Of a stretch of DNA of 64,000 nucleotides, positions 1-7,529 are shown piece by piece. Within the stretch, counting starts at the first letter, position 1. Every line of letters begins with the position of its first letter. The notes below the pieces were generated by a model, which saw only the letters and a list, made by a program, of their open reading frames with translations, searched no databases and was not told the DNA's origin. Position numbers and translations under genes: made by a program. Source of the stretch: Natronococcus pandeyae (lineage in GTDB: Archaea > Halobacteriota > Halobacteria > Halobacteriales > Natrialbaceae); NCBI RefSeq assembly GCF_008122205.1, contig NZ_PHNJ01000005.1, positions 1-64,000 of the forward strand, given 5' to 3'.

Positions 1-63
1 CCGCCTGCGTTTCGGCGAGTACTGGAGTGCGCGAGCCTCTGGGAAATCCGATTCGCCGCCTCC
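1..63 (+). rRNA. rrf: 5S ribosomal RNA, 3' part
   Basis: The window opens inside a 5S rRNA. The segment carries the characteristic haloarchaeal 5S 3' half: the CCGCCTGCGTT arm, the GAGTACTGGAGTGCGCGAGCC segment split around position 20, CTCTGGGAAA at 36-45, and the closing strand GCCGCC at 55-60. Closing strand GCCGCC would pair with the GGCGGC at the missing 5' end. The exact 3' end (61-64) is inferred. A downstream tRNA-Cys matches the known haloarchaeal order 16S-tRNA-Ala-23S-5S-tRNA-Cys, so an rRNA operon should lie upstream of the window. Confidence 0.9.
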
Positions 64-108
64 ACTCATACTTTCATTCATCACGCGACCGACCAGCGGT
101 CGCACCGT

Positions 109-184
109 CCGGGGAGTGGTCCTTCCACTGCCCGGTTCCATCACTCACACGGAGCATCAGCTCCGGGTGGGATTTTTGTATTTT
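109..184 (+). terminator. terminator-like hairpins after 5S rRNA
   Basis: Two hairpins follow the 5S gene. The first spans about 109-136 (CCGGGGAGTGG / CCACTGCCCGG arms). The second, at 150-165, has arms CGGAGC and GCTCCG and is followed by a T-rich run at 173-184. A hairpin plus oligo-T is consistent with termination of the rRNA operon before tRNA-Cys, but could equally be a processing structure. Confidence 0.5.
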
Positions 185-231
185 GGCACGCCTCAGCGTA
201 CGGAGTTTCGTCTCGCTGGGCCGTACCGCTA

Positions 232-239
232 CGTTTAAA
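232..239 (+). promoter_or_regulatory. TATA box for tRNA-Cys
   Basis: The motif GTTTAAAC lies about 27 bp before the mature tRNA-Cys 5' end, the normal archaeal box-A distance. It suggests tRNA-Cys can be transcribed separately from the rRNA operon. Confidence 0.5.
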
Positions 240-265
240 CGAACGCAGTAACAACACTAAACCGC

Positions 266-341
266 GCCAAGGTGGCAGAGTCCGGCCGAACGCAGCGGCC
301 TGCAGAGCCGCCCACCGCCGGTTCAAATCCGGCCCTTGGCT
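266..341 (+). tRNA. tRNA-Cys (GCA)
   Basis: This is a complete 76-nt cloverleaf. The acceptor arms GCCAAGG (266-272) and CCTTGGC (334-340) pair, leaving discriminator T at 341. The anticodon loop CTGCAGA places GCA as anticodon, and the T arm is GCCGGTTCAAATCCGGC. CCA is not encoded. There is no intron. It is the usual distal tRNA of a haloarchaeal rRNA operon. Confidence 0.96.
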
Positions 342-415
342 TTTGCGAGAACAGTTCGTCGCGAGTAACAACTGTTGTCGATTTGAGTCACGCACGGCGA
401 ACGGAGTGGATCTTT

Positions 416-441
416 CTCTGGTTCAAACTTGGTCCTTGGCT
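416..441 (+). repeat. decayed copy of tRNA-Cys 3' end (att-like)
   Basis: Twenty of 26 bases match the T-arm and acceptor 3' end of tRNA-Cys (316-341), exactly 100 bp downstream and in the same orientation. GGTTCAAA and CCTTGGCT are retained. A partial tRNA 3' end downstream of the intact gene is the footprint expected at the far attachment site of a tRNA-targeted integrative element. It could also be a tandem-duplication relic. Confidence 0.55.
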
Positions 442-920
442 CGTTGTCGTCACTCGTCTCTGAGCTGTTGCTCTGTCCAATTTTTGGTGTATCTCTCGTC
501 TGAGCGCAGAACGAGAGACGTTACGGCTGAGCTTTCCCAATACGCTCACTTGATTTGTAGCTCTTCAGAGTAACAAACTGTTGACTACGGGTTGTGTATC
601 GAAAATGTGACCTCCGGCGTTGAATAACACCGGTAGGATCACTGTGACTGTCAATGGAGTTAACTGCGTCTTACCGTATCTGCTATGGGAAAATAATTCT
701 AGCTCCTAATCAAATTGGTATCCATGACTGTGGGCCCGTTTTGGGGGTTCTCAATGATGACAGTCGTTCGAGTTCGACTCCCAGTTTCGCTGGTCGACTA
801 GACTGACTGTTCGCCGCCACTAATCGCGGCGGATCAGCTGGGTATCGGAACAGGGGAGAACGTACGGCGATCTACAGTACGGTCGTTGCTCTCCCTGTCT
901 TGAACTGTTCTCGTCAGAAC

Positions 921-950
921 GTGGACCGGGCGCGGTTATGAACTACGCGA
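921..950 (-). repeat. decayed copy of tRNA-Lys 3' end (att-like)
   Basis: The plus strand here reads CCGGGCGCG at 926-934, then GAAC and ACGCGA, matching in order the 3' end of the minus-strand tRNA-Lys (1043-1070) with two small insertions. It lies about 95-120 bp downstream of the tRNA in transcription direction, so it mirrors the tRNA-Cys remnant at 416-441. Confidence 0.45.
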
Positions 951-1042
951 AGACGATTGCTCGCTCCGCTTGCACTGCGACTTCTCTCCTTCAGATCGCT
1001 TGTGACCGTTTTGCCACTCGAGGATTTGCTCGCGGCGAAAAG

Positions 1043-1116
<74 letters not shown>

Positions 1117-1181
1117 TTCGTTTCCTACTATCGGTGAGTAGTGGTTAAACGTTTCTTTCTCGGTCTGGAATACGACGGAGA

Positions 1182-1877
1182 TTACTCGAAGTACTCCTCG
1201 AGCGCGTTCGTCACGAGTTCACCGGGCTTGACGTCGTCAATGGAAGCACGACGCCGGAGATCCCGGTACGTGGCTGGTGAGAGCGTTACGTCGATCCGGC
1301 CGAGCTCGACGTCGTACTCTTCGAGTGCCTGCTCGATAGGGGTGCCGTCGTTGACGGCACTGGCGACGCTGCGAACCTCACGAACGGTGAGATCTCCGTC
1401 GAGGGTTGCCCAGGCGAGCAGGAGACGGGCCTCGCCGGCCACACGAGCGATGTGTTTAGCCGCTGTCGGCGCGATCTGGCCGAGCGCGACCTGTTTGCGG
1501 ACCGACCGCGGCAGATCGTGGACGCGGGCCCATTTCCGAATGAACGAGATGGTTGCATCTCCCCCCGCACGTTTGGCTGCGGCCTTGTACGACCCCTCTC
1601 CGCGGACGAGTGCGGCACAGGCAGCAGCGCCGCGAAGCATGTAGAGGTGGTCGTCCGCGATTTCGCCACTGGCGAACTGGTGGACGGTTTCGGCGGCGTT
1701 GGCGAGGCTCTCTGGATCGTCGGGATTGAACTGGACGGCCTCGCGGGCGTGCGTTCCAGCGACCGATTCGTCGCCCCGGATGACCGGCGTGCCAACGGGT
1801 GACTCACGGTCTGTGGGAACTGATCGACCACGTTTGTCGCGGTCGACAGCGTTCTCGCGGGGCCGGTTGTCAGTCAT
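1182..1877 (-). CDS. DUF7119-type protein with ParB-like HTH
   Basis: A 231-residue soluble protein that I take to be the haloarchaeal DUF7119 family. Residues about 100-190 resemble the helix-turn-helix core of ParB/KorB proteins: a segment starting SYKAAAKRAGG, then LPRSVRKQVALGQIAPTAA, then a helix containing LTVREVRS. The C-terminal 40 residues (beginning IDVTLSPATYRDL) look like a ribbon-helix-helix or dimerisation element. The ATG at 1877 is preferred over an upstream in-frame ATG at 1979 because residues before it are not family-like. DNA binding is inferred; the target is unknown. No ParA partner is nearby. Confidence 0.75.
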   Translation of the reverse strand: MTDNRPRENAVDRDKRGRSVPTDRESPVGTPVIRGDESVAGTHAREAVQFNPDDPESLANAAETVHQFASGEIADDHLYMLRGAAACAALVRGEGSYKAAAKRAGGDATISFIRKWARVHDLPRSVRKQVALGQIAPTAAKHIARVAGEARLLLAWATLDGDLTVREVRSVASAVNDGTPIEQALEEYDVELGRIDVTLSPATYRDLRRRASIDDVKPGELVTNALEEYFE

Positions 1878-1933
1878 GACTTCTGGTAGGGGTGGCGCAG
1901 TCAAAAAGGGCGATGCTACGGTAAGTATCTCAC

Positions 1934-2071
1934 TCAGTTTCCGCGTTTCTCTGCAAGGTGCTCCCAGATTTCCGTGCAACCCGCGCCTTCCTCGATGTCG
2001 TCGAGGTGGGAGTCGTCGCGTTCGTCGTCTTCCTCGGATGTCTCTGGTGTGTGCTCGACCGCGTCAGTCAT
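1934..2071 (-). CDS. small acidic protein with CTEIWEHL motif
   Basis: A 45-residue protein beginning MTDAVEHTPE and ending in the motif GCTEIWEHLAEKRGN. Very small haloarchaeal proteins with a C-terminal CTEIWEHL-type tail are recurrent; their function is unknown. The gene has haloarchaeal codon bias and a TATA-like CTACTTATCC (minus strand, about 2092-2101) roughly 25-30 bp before the ATG, consistent with leaderless transcription. The lone Cys beside Trp and His could be a metal or partner contact, which is speculative. Confidence 0.65.
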   Translation of the reverse strand: MTDAVEHTPETSEEDDERDDSHLDDIEEGAGCTEIWEHLAEKRGN

Positions 2072-2539
2072 GGAACCCCCTTCGAGGTCCGGAGGGATAA
2101 GTAGCGCTTCGGCCGCAAGCGATACCCGTGCTCTGTCCTAGAGGTGAGTTCTGCCGTTATCTCGGACGCCACTCTCACCAGAGCCCACCGGAATAGAACG
2201 ATTCCGCGACGGTGCTATTTCCGCGCGCGCTCCCTGTCAGCCAGTTTGTGTCCACTCGAGGCTCGGTGATTCCGTTTTTCGGACTGGACCGATTCGGTTG
2301 CCGGGACTGGAAGACGGTACGTTCGGGCTGTCGGGGCCGTCGTTACGGACGTTCTGTGAACCGCGCGCGTTTTTTTGAGTTGTCCGTTCGACGCTTCCGA
2401 CCGGTCATCGAAGGGAAGACGATCACTCTCCCGGAACCGAAATCGCCTTCACAGAGACTATCACGGATCGAATTTTTGAGGTGTGGCAAAATTAGCCGAT
2501 AGGTGAGGCACTGGTGAGGGAGGTTGTGTTCTACGGTTG
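2072..2539. other. intergenic region without recognised gene
   Basis: Apart from the promoter of the small gene at 1934-2071, nothing convincing is seen in this 468-bp gap. Open frames exist (for example plus strand 2212-2502) but lack acidic composition and a plausible promoter. Two T-rich runs near 2370 and 2473 could be termination signals for flanking genes. Confidence 0.4.
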
Positions 2540-3382
2540 TCAGCTCTCCCGAGTCCCACGACGCGAGTGGGCCGACGACCCGGTGTCATCCTGTGGTGGG
2601 GAGTAGCTATCGAAGAGGTCGTCGAACTCGTCGGGGAGTTGCGTACGGACGTTCTCGAGTTCCTCGCGGGCCGTCGACTCGCGAATCCCGTCGAACACTG
2701 CCCGCGCGAGGTCGGGGGCGTCGCTCCGTTCGACGTCGGTCTGCGTCGCGATCCGCTCGAGAAACTCGTCTCGGTCGAACTTGCGGGTCTCTTCGTCGCT
2801 GTCGACGAGTGGCCGTCGAACCTCCCGTGGCAGGTACAGCGCGAGATCACCAGCCTGTCCGCCGGTGATGCGCTCCGCGAGGACGTGGAGTGTCGCGTCC
2901 GTCGCTTCTTCGGGTCCAGCGTCGACGGTGTCCGGAAGGCCCTCTGCGACGATACCGTAGAACTCCTCGTCGTCCAGCAGCTGGCCGGGTTCGAAGACGA
3001 CGTCGAACGCTCCGGGGAGTTGGTCCCGCGTGCGCTCGAGTTCAGTTTCGTCGGCAACCGTTCCGATCCCGGTCAGTGCTGCGCGGATGCGGTCGACGGG
3101 TTCTACCGGGTCGTCACTGTCGTCCGTCGCGTCCGTTCGCTCGTCGACGCGGGCGACGAACGCGGCGAGCGAGAACTCCTCGGCCTCTCGTGGATGCGCC
3201 TCTCGCAGCGGGTCGGCGGCGACGTCGGGCAGTGTCGCCGCGAGATCTGTGGCCTGTCCGTCAGTGATTCGTTCGCCGAGGGTCTCCATCGTTGCCTCGA
3301 CGACCTCGCGCGCGCTCTCGGTCGAGTCGACGGGGTCGGTCGATGCGATTTGCTCGAGGAGGTCGCTTTCGTTCGCGGTCAT
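2540..3382 (-). CDS. DUF2267 domain protein (two repeats)
   Basis: This 280-residue acidic protein contains two similar halves. Each has a helix ending in LGERIT or LAERIT followed by GQATDLAATLP or GQAGDLALYLP and then a helix starting FLERI or FVARV, which is the DUF2267 pattern. The second repeat covers about residues 145-245. Such proteins are soluble helical proteins of unknown biochemical role, often near stress genes; the DUF892 gene downstream fits that setting. ATG 3382 (MTANESDLLEQ) is chosen over an upstream ATG at 3415 because the added residues are not family-like. Confidence 0.8.
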   Translation of the reverse strand: MTANESDLLEQIASTDPVDSTESAREVVEATMETLGERITDGQATDLAATLPDVAADPLREAHPREAEEFSLAAFVARVDERTDATDDSDDPVEPVDRIRAALTGIGTVADETELERTRDQLPGAFDVVFEPGQLLDDEEFYGIVAEGLPDTVDAGPEEATDATLHVLAERITGGQAGDLALYLPREVRRPLVDSDEETRKFDRDEFLERIATQTDVERSDAPDLARAVFDGIRESTAREELENVRTQLPDEFDDLFDSYSPPQDDTGSSAHSRRGTRES

Positions 3383-3464
3383 TCGAATCCCCGGCGCGAT
3401 CGCGCCGGTAGACACTGGTGGACGAACGCGAGTGAGTGCGTTGCGTGCAAGTACATGGAGTCTT

Positions 3465-3617
3465 ATGGGGCGTCACTCGAGTCGGGACTGGCTCTCGGCG
3501 CTGTACCAGCCGGGGAACGACTTCCTCGAAATGGTGCTCTACCAGTACAGCCGCTCCAAGAGTGGTGATCTCGGTATCGCCTGCCCTCGCAGGGACGCGA
3601 CTTTTTCACCCGGATAG
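3465..3617 (+). CDS. possible small protein
   Basis: A 50-codon frame starting MGRHSSRDWLSALY with mostly G or C in third positions and a GGAG four bases before the ATG. It fills part of the gap between the DUF2267 gene and the DUF892 gene. I do not recognise a family. It may be a real small haloarchaeal protein or chance; there is no clear TATA box. Confidence 0.35.
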   Translation: MGRHSSRDWLSALYQPGNDFLEMVLYQYSRSKSGDLGIACPRRDATFSPG

Positions 3618-3639
3618 CGGAGCCATTGCTGGTTAACCC

Positions 3640-4134
3640 ATGAGCGTCGATACCATCCACGATCTGTTCGAGCACGGCCTCGAGGACATCTATCACGCGG
3701 AACACGAACTACTCGATGCGCTCGAGGATCTCGAGCAGCACACCGAACGCGAGGAGATCGCCAAGGCGTTCGCCGAGCATCGCGAAGAGACGGAGGGCCA
3801 GATCGATCGGCTCGAGGAGGTCTTCGAGATGTTCGGCGAGCCGCCCGAGAAAGAAGAGTGTGAGGGGATCAAGGGGCTGATTCAGGAGTACGAGGAGTTT
3901 ACCGAGGAGAACCCGTCCCAGGAGGTACTCGACTACCACAGCATGGCCGCAGCGGAGAAGACCGAGCACTACGAAATCGCCGCCTACGGGAACCTGATCC
4001 CGCTCGCGGACCAGCTCGGATTGGACGACGCAGCCGACCTCTTGGAGGAGAACCTTCGGGAAGAACAGGACGCGCTCGACGAACTGAAGGAGCTGACCGA
4101 GTCCTTCGAGATGGACGCGATCCCGGCCGAGTAA
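3640..4134 (+). CDS. DUF892 (YciE/YciF-like) ferritin-like protein
   Basis: A 164-residue, almost wholly alpha-helical acidic protein of the DUF892/YciE-YciF ferritin-like family. The start (LFEHGLEDIYHAEHELLDALEDL) splits into the EDIYHAE and LLDAL helix segments typical of the family. EEXXXH-like pairs occur in each helix, including AEHREE, AAAEKTEHYEIA and ENLREEQDALDEL. These could form a diiron site. The role is inferred to be stress-related. A 39-residue acidic gene follows after four bases and is probably cotranscribed. Confidence 0.88.
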   Translation: MSVDTIHDLFEHGLEDIYHAEHELLDALEDLEQHTEREEIAKAFAEHREETEGQIDRLEEVFEMFGEPPEKEECEGIKGLIQEYEEFTEENPSQEVLDYHSMAAAEKTEHYEIAAYGNLIPLADQLGLDDAADLLEENLREEQDALDELKELTESFEMDAIPAE

Positions 4135-4138
4135 ACCC

Positions 4139-4258
4139 ATGACTGACGAGACAGACGAGAACGAAAACGACGAGGAACAGACCCAGTACGGTGGAACCGA
4201 GGACAAGCAGCCAACGACCTCTTCCGACGAGGACGAGGAGGAGGAAGACGAGACGTAG
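4139..4258 (+). CDS. very acidic 39-residue protein
   Basis: Starts four bases after the DUF892 stop, so it is likely in the same transcript. It is almost all Asp, Glu, Asn, Gln and Thr, with the segment TQYGGTEDKQPTTSS in the middle and an acidic tail. No domain is recognisable and it is probably disordered. A T6 run at 4273-4278 follows the stop and may terminate the transcript. Confidence 0.6.
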   Translation: MTDETDENENDEEQTQYGGTEDKQPTTSSDEDEEEEDET

Positions 4259-4294
4259 CTCGTTTCGGTCCGATTTTTTGGCACGACGAATCAG

Positions 4295-4610
4295 CTACTC
4301 GCGAAGAACCGTCAGCCCGACATCGCGACGTTCGATCGCGGATCGAACTGATTTGACCGACGTCGGTGACGGTGATCCAGTATTTTGCGTAGACGAAGGA
4401 GACGGAGAGGTGACCGCTACTGTGTTCGAGCAGTTGTGCGAGCGCGTCTGGCTCGATTCGCTCGTACAGCGGCGGGAGCGCGTCGAGGTCGACCTCCGTT
4501 CGTTCGTCGAGGTCGATGAGGTGCCTCGAGACGACGTCGCTTCCCCCTCCTGAGCGCCCGCAACCGACGCTCCGTCGGTGTGTGGCTGATCCGTACGCGC
4601 TTCCGGCCAA
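4295..4610 (-). pseudogene. decayed HalOD1-domain protein
   Basis: In one minus-strand frame the sequence gives LDALPPLYERIEPDALAQLL followed by VSFVYAKYWITV, the core of the haloarchaeal HalOD1 output domain (usual pattern LPPLYE-IDPDAL ... VSFEYAGY-VTV). This frame has no ATG or GTG start; the only upstream candidate is TTG at 4610. It also reads on without a stop through the opposite-strand genes. A neighbouring frame supplies a plausible ending (SAIERRDVGLTVLRE then stop at 4295). I therefore read this as a frameshifted or truncated remnant. Sequencing error is an alternative. Confidence 0.5.
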
Positions 4611-4683
4611 AGGGAACTATGCCTGCTGAGCACCGTTTTCCAGGCCAGTCGAAATCGATCATTACTGCTGTGTTTCACGATAA

Positions 4684-4730
4684 CGTATAACCCACCTATA
4701 CGACGATGCGGGTCGTGCGAATCGTGGTGA
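4684..4730 (+). promoter_or_regulatory. promoter and RBS of the Na+ symporter operon
   Basis: A TATA-like CGTATAACC lies near 4684-4692, and GGTGA at 4726-4730, seven bases before the ATG at 4738, is complementary to the 16S 3' end. This operon therefore appears to have a short leader, unlike the leaderless neighbours. Confidence 0.5.
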
Positions 4731-4737
4731 GTCTACG

Positions 4738-6198
4738 ATGGCAGACGTTCCGACAAAAACGGCTCGAGCGGAGTGGGGAACGCGTTTCGGGTTCTTGATG
4801 GCGATGATCGGTGCCATGGTGGGTGCTGGAAACATCTGGAGATTCCCGTACGTGATGGGGAACAACGGCGGTGGTGCGTTCGTCCTCGCGTTCTTGGTGC
4901 TCCTGTTCCTCCTCGCAGTTCCCGGACTGATGGCCGAAGTTGCGCTCGGCCGATACACGAACAAGGGGGTCATCGGCGCGTTCCGTGACGTCGTCGGTCG
5001 GGGAGGAATGGTCGGCCTCGGGGTCGTCGTCCTCCTCGTGAACATCGCGCTGATGTCGTACTACTCACCGGTGATCGCGTGGACGCTGTACTACGCGGTC
5101 CACTCGTTGCTGTTTACGTTCACGCAACCCGGCTTCGAAGCCGAGCCGTTCATGCTCGGCCTCTTCGACAACGCAGCACTGATGATCGGGCTCCACACGG
5201 TCGTGATGGGGTCGATTGCCGCGATACTCGCGCTCGGCATCCGGCGGGGCGTCGAGCGAATCGTTGTCTACGCCGTGCCTGCGCTGGTGATCGCCCTCGC
5301 CGTCATGACGATCCGCGGGCTCACACTCGACGGTGCGAGCGAGGGGATCGCCTTCGCGTTCACGATCGATTGGGCGTTTCTGACCTACAGCGACACCTGG
5401 ATCGCCGCGCTCGGACAGGCGCTGTTCTCGACCGGCCTGGGTTGGGGGATCGCCCTGACGGTCGGCAGCTACCTGCGGGAGTACGACGACGTTCCGCTGG
5501 GCGGCGGCGTATTCACCGCGATCGGCGAGTCGAGCATCGGCATCCTCGCAGCGCTCGCGATCTTCCCGATCGTCTTCGCCGTCGGTATCGAACCCGACGC
5601 GGGCGCTGGACTGGCGTTCGTCTCGCTGGTGGAGGTCTTCCCCGAGATTCCGCTCGGTGGGCTCGTCGCCATCCTCTTTTTCGTCGGGTTCTTCCTCGCG
5701 ACGTTCACTTCCGGGCTGTTGATCACCGAGGTGAGCGTCACGACACTGGCCGAGGAGACGCGCTTCACGCGGACCCAGACCGTCCTCGGTGTCTGTGGCG
5801 GCATCTGGCTGCTCGGCCTGCCGAGCGCGTACTCGGTCGACATCCTGGACTACCTGGACTTCGTCTTCGGCAACTGGGGACTGCCGCTGGCGACGCTCAT
5901 GATCATCGGTATCATCGGCTGGGTGATGGGCCCCGAACGGCTCCGCCTGCTCGCGGTCAATCAGAACGCCGGCATCCACGTCGGCCGCTGGTGGAATCCC
6001 GTCATCAAGTACGTTATCCCCACCGTGATGCTGTTCATCATGGCCTACTTCGCCTGGGAGAACTTCGGCACGGCGGAGATGATCGGCGGCATGCTCGTGC
6101 TCGTGCTGTTCCCGATCATCGGCTACGCGCTCATGTCCGTCATCGAGGGTCGCGGCGAACAACCGGACACCGCGGACCTCACTGGGGGTGATGACTGA
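4738..6198 (+). CDS. Na+-dependent transporter, NSS/SNF family
   Basis: A 486-residue integral membrane protein with 11-12 hydrophobic segments, of the neurotransmitter:sodium symporter (LeuT/SNF) fold. The N-terminal motif MVGAGNIWRFPYVMGNNGG (about residues 22-40) forms TM1 with its unwound Na+/substrate site. The TM6 equivalent contains FSTGLGWG. It likely imports an amino acid with Na+, but the substrate cannot be read from sequence. The stop overlaps the ATG of the small partner gene (ATGA at 6195-6198), indicating translational coupling. Confidence 0.92.
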   Translation: MADVPTKTARAEWGTRFGFLMAMIGAMVGAGNIWRFPYVMGNNGGGAFVLAFLVLLFLLAVPGLMAEVALGRYTNKGVIGAFRDVVGRGGMVGLGVVVLLVNIALMSYYSPVIAWTLYYAVHSLLFTFTQPGFEAEPFMLGLFDNAALMIGLHTVVMGSIAAILALGIRRGVERIVVYAVPALVIALAVMTIRGLTLDGASEGIAFAFTIDWAFLTYSDTWIAALGQALFSTGLGWGIALTVGSYLREYDDVPLGGGVFTAIGESSIGILAALAIFPIVFAVGIEPDAGAGLAFVSLVEVFPEIPLGGLVAILFFVGFFLATFTSGLLITEVSVTTLAEETRFTRTQTVLGVCGGIWLLGLPSAYSVDILDYLDFVFGNWGLPLATLMIIGIIGWVMGPERLRLLAVNQNAGIHVGRWWNPVIKYVIPTVMLFIMAYFAWENFGTAEMIGGMLVLVLFPIIGYALMSVIEGRGEQPDTADLTGGDD

Positions 6199-6515
6199 TG
6201 GCGCTGACCGCCGAAGTCATCGGGATGCTCGCCTTTACTCTGTTGGCGTTCTGGGGCATCGCGACCTGGTCGCTCGTGCGGACGCTGCGCCAGGAGGACC
6301 GGAAAGTCGAGATTCTGAAACACCAGGACCGAATGGACACCTACTCGCCGGAGTCGCTCGCGGAGCTGCGCGAGTGGATCGAGAACAACCCGAACGATCC
6401 GCTGGCCGACGAGGCCCGCCAGCAACACAACGAGTGTGTCGACGCGCTCAAACACACCGATATGCACTACTACGACTGGTCGAGCGAAGAGATCGACCGT
6501 CTCGATCGCGTCTGA
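6198..6515 (+). CDS. small membrane partner of the NSS symporter (MetS-like)
   Basis: A 105-residue protein with a single N-terminal transmembrane helix (residues about 4-26) and a cytoplasmic charged tail ending HYYDWSSEEIDRLDRV. Its start overlaps the stop of the symporter. Size, topology and coupling match the small accessory subunit found with some bacterial NSS transporters (MetPS of Corynebacterium). That it is required for transport is inference. Confidence 0.6.
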   Translation: MALTAEVIGMLAFTLLAFWGIATWSLVRTLRQEDRKVEILKHQDRMDTYSPESLAELREWIENNPNDPLADEARQQHNECVDALKHTDMHYYDWSSEEIDRLDRV

Positions 6516-6564
6516 GCCGTCTCTGGCGTCACCTCTTTTAGGCCTCGAGACGGTAGTAACGGGT

Positions 6565-7044
6565 GTGACAACCCCGGTTCCGACGAGCCACGACGACAGC
6601 GGGTTCTCGATCCGATCCGCAGAGCGCGCCGATCTGCTGGCAGTCGTTCGCATCGAGAACGCGTCGTTCGCCCAGCCCTGGCCCTACGACGCGTTCGAAC
6701 GGTTCGTCGAGGAACCCGGATTTCTCGTCGCGGTTGGTGGACAGGGCGAGATCACGGGATACGTCGTCGCCGACGTGACGCGAAACTACGGCCGTGATCT
6801 CGGCCACATCAAGGATATCGCCGTCCACCCTGACCGACGCGGTGGCGGCGTCGGCTCCGCGCTGCTGTCGCAGGTACTCCCCGTCCTCGCGGCCCACGGT
6901 GCCGACTCGGTCAAACTCGAGGTTCGGGAGTCGAACGACGGCGCGAAACGCCTCTACCGAAAGTTCGGCTTCGAGGGGCTTCGCCGGGTTCCGGGGTACT
7001 ACAACGACGAGGACGCGATCGTGATGCTCCGAAAGCTCGAGTGA
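6565..7044 (+). CDS. rimI: RimI-type protein N-acetyltransferase
   Basis: A 159-residue GNAT protein. Typical RimI/ArdA-type features are RIENASFAQPWP near the N-terminus, the acetyl-CoA loop VHPDRRGGGVGSALL (about residues 88-102), and the C-terminal strand YRKFGFEGLRRVPGYY. It probably acetylates protein N-termini, as archaeal Nat enzymes do. The GTG at 6565 is chosen because it lies about 30 bp after a TTTTAGG box and matches the family's start; an upstream ATG would add 43 non-homologous residues overlapping the preceding gene. Confidence 0.88.
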   Translation: MTTPVPTSHDDSGFSIRSAERADLLAVVRIENASFAQPWPYDAFERFVEEPGFLVAVGGQGEITGYVVADVTRNYGRDLGHIKDIAVHPDRRGGGVGSALLSQVLPVLAAHGADSVKLEVRESNDGAKRLYRKFGFEGLRRVPGYYNDEDAIVMLRKLE

Positions 7045-7093
7045 GCCAGCGGGGTGCGAGGACGTTTTACCGCCGGCGTTCGTACGGCCGCCC

Positions 7094-7504
7094 ATGGGAT
7101 ACGTCTGCCCGGTCTGTGACGTCGAAGAGGCCGATGCGGTTCACCTCGCAAACCACCTCGCCGTCACCGCCTCGCTCGGCCGTCAGGACCATCAAGCCTG
7201 GCTCGAGGAGCACGCCCCCGACTGGGCCGACTGCGGCCCCGAGGAACTCGGCGAGATCGTCGGCGAGCACGCGACCGAGGTCGAGACGCCCGAGTTCGAC
7301 GATCACGCACACGACCCCGGCCGTCCGCCGGCGCTCGAGGACGAACTCGCGCGCCAGGCGAACCAGCCGGGCCGCGGCGCGATGACGACCGAAGCCGAGA
7401 GCGTGCTCGAGGAAGCACGCGAGATGACGCGTCAGATGGGGGCTCCCGATTCTGCCGACGATCCGGATGCGAACGAGTCCGGAGACGAAAACGAAAACGC
7501 GTAA
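7094..7504 (+). CDS. DUF5810 zinc-finger-like protein
   Basis: A 136-residue protein opening with YVCPVCDVEEADAVHLANH, a C2H2-like Cys/His cluster that probably binds zinc. Acidic helices follow, including a W-containing segment (AWLEEHAPDWADC), and a disordered acidic tail. It matches the haloarchaeal DUF5810 family. The next gene is a DUF5809 protein 25 bases downstream, the arrangement I recall for this pair across haloarchaea. Function unknown; the conserved pairing suggests a shared job. Confidence 0.78.
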   Translation: MGYVCPVCDVEEADAVHLANHLAVTASLGRQDHQAWLEEHAPDWADCGPEELGEIVGEHATEVETPEFDDHAHDPGRPPALEDELARQANQPGRGAMTTEAESVLEEAREMTRQMGAPDSADDPDANESGDENENA

Positions 7505-7529
7505 CTGCCCGTCCGTCGACTGGTCGCGT

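Larger units (their letters stand above)
342..1042. other. gene-free, lower-GC gap between convergent tRNAs
   Basis: No supportable protein gene lies in these 701 bases, and no open frame has haloarchaeal codon bias. The stretch is visibly richer in A and T than most of the window. It contains one decayed copy of the tRNA-Cys 3' end (416-441) and one of the tRNA-Lys 3' end (921-950). This is what remains when tRNA-targeted integrated elements decay. No integrase fragment was recognised. Confidence 0.6.

Noticed and set aside
765-800. Third tRNA T-arm-like fragment (TTCGAGTTCGACTCCCAG)
   Set aside because: Only a short T-loop-like match without acceptor stem; too weak to call a remnant.
2212-2502. 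96-codon frame in the gap before DUF2267
   Set aside because: Basic and Ser/Phe-rich, no family resemblance, no promoter; not supportable.
2537-3568. Long plus-strand frame over the DUF2267 gene
   Set aside because: Opposite-strand shadow of a clear DUF2267 coding region with acidic composition.
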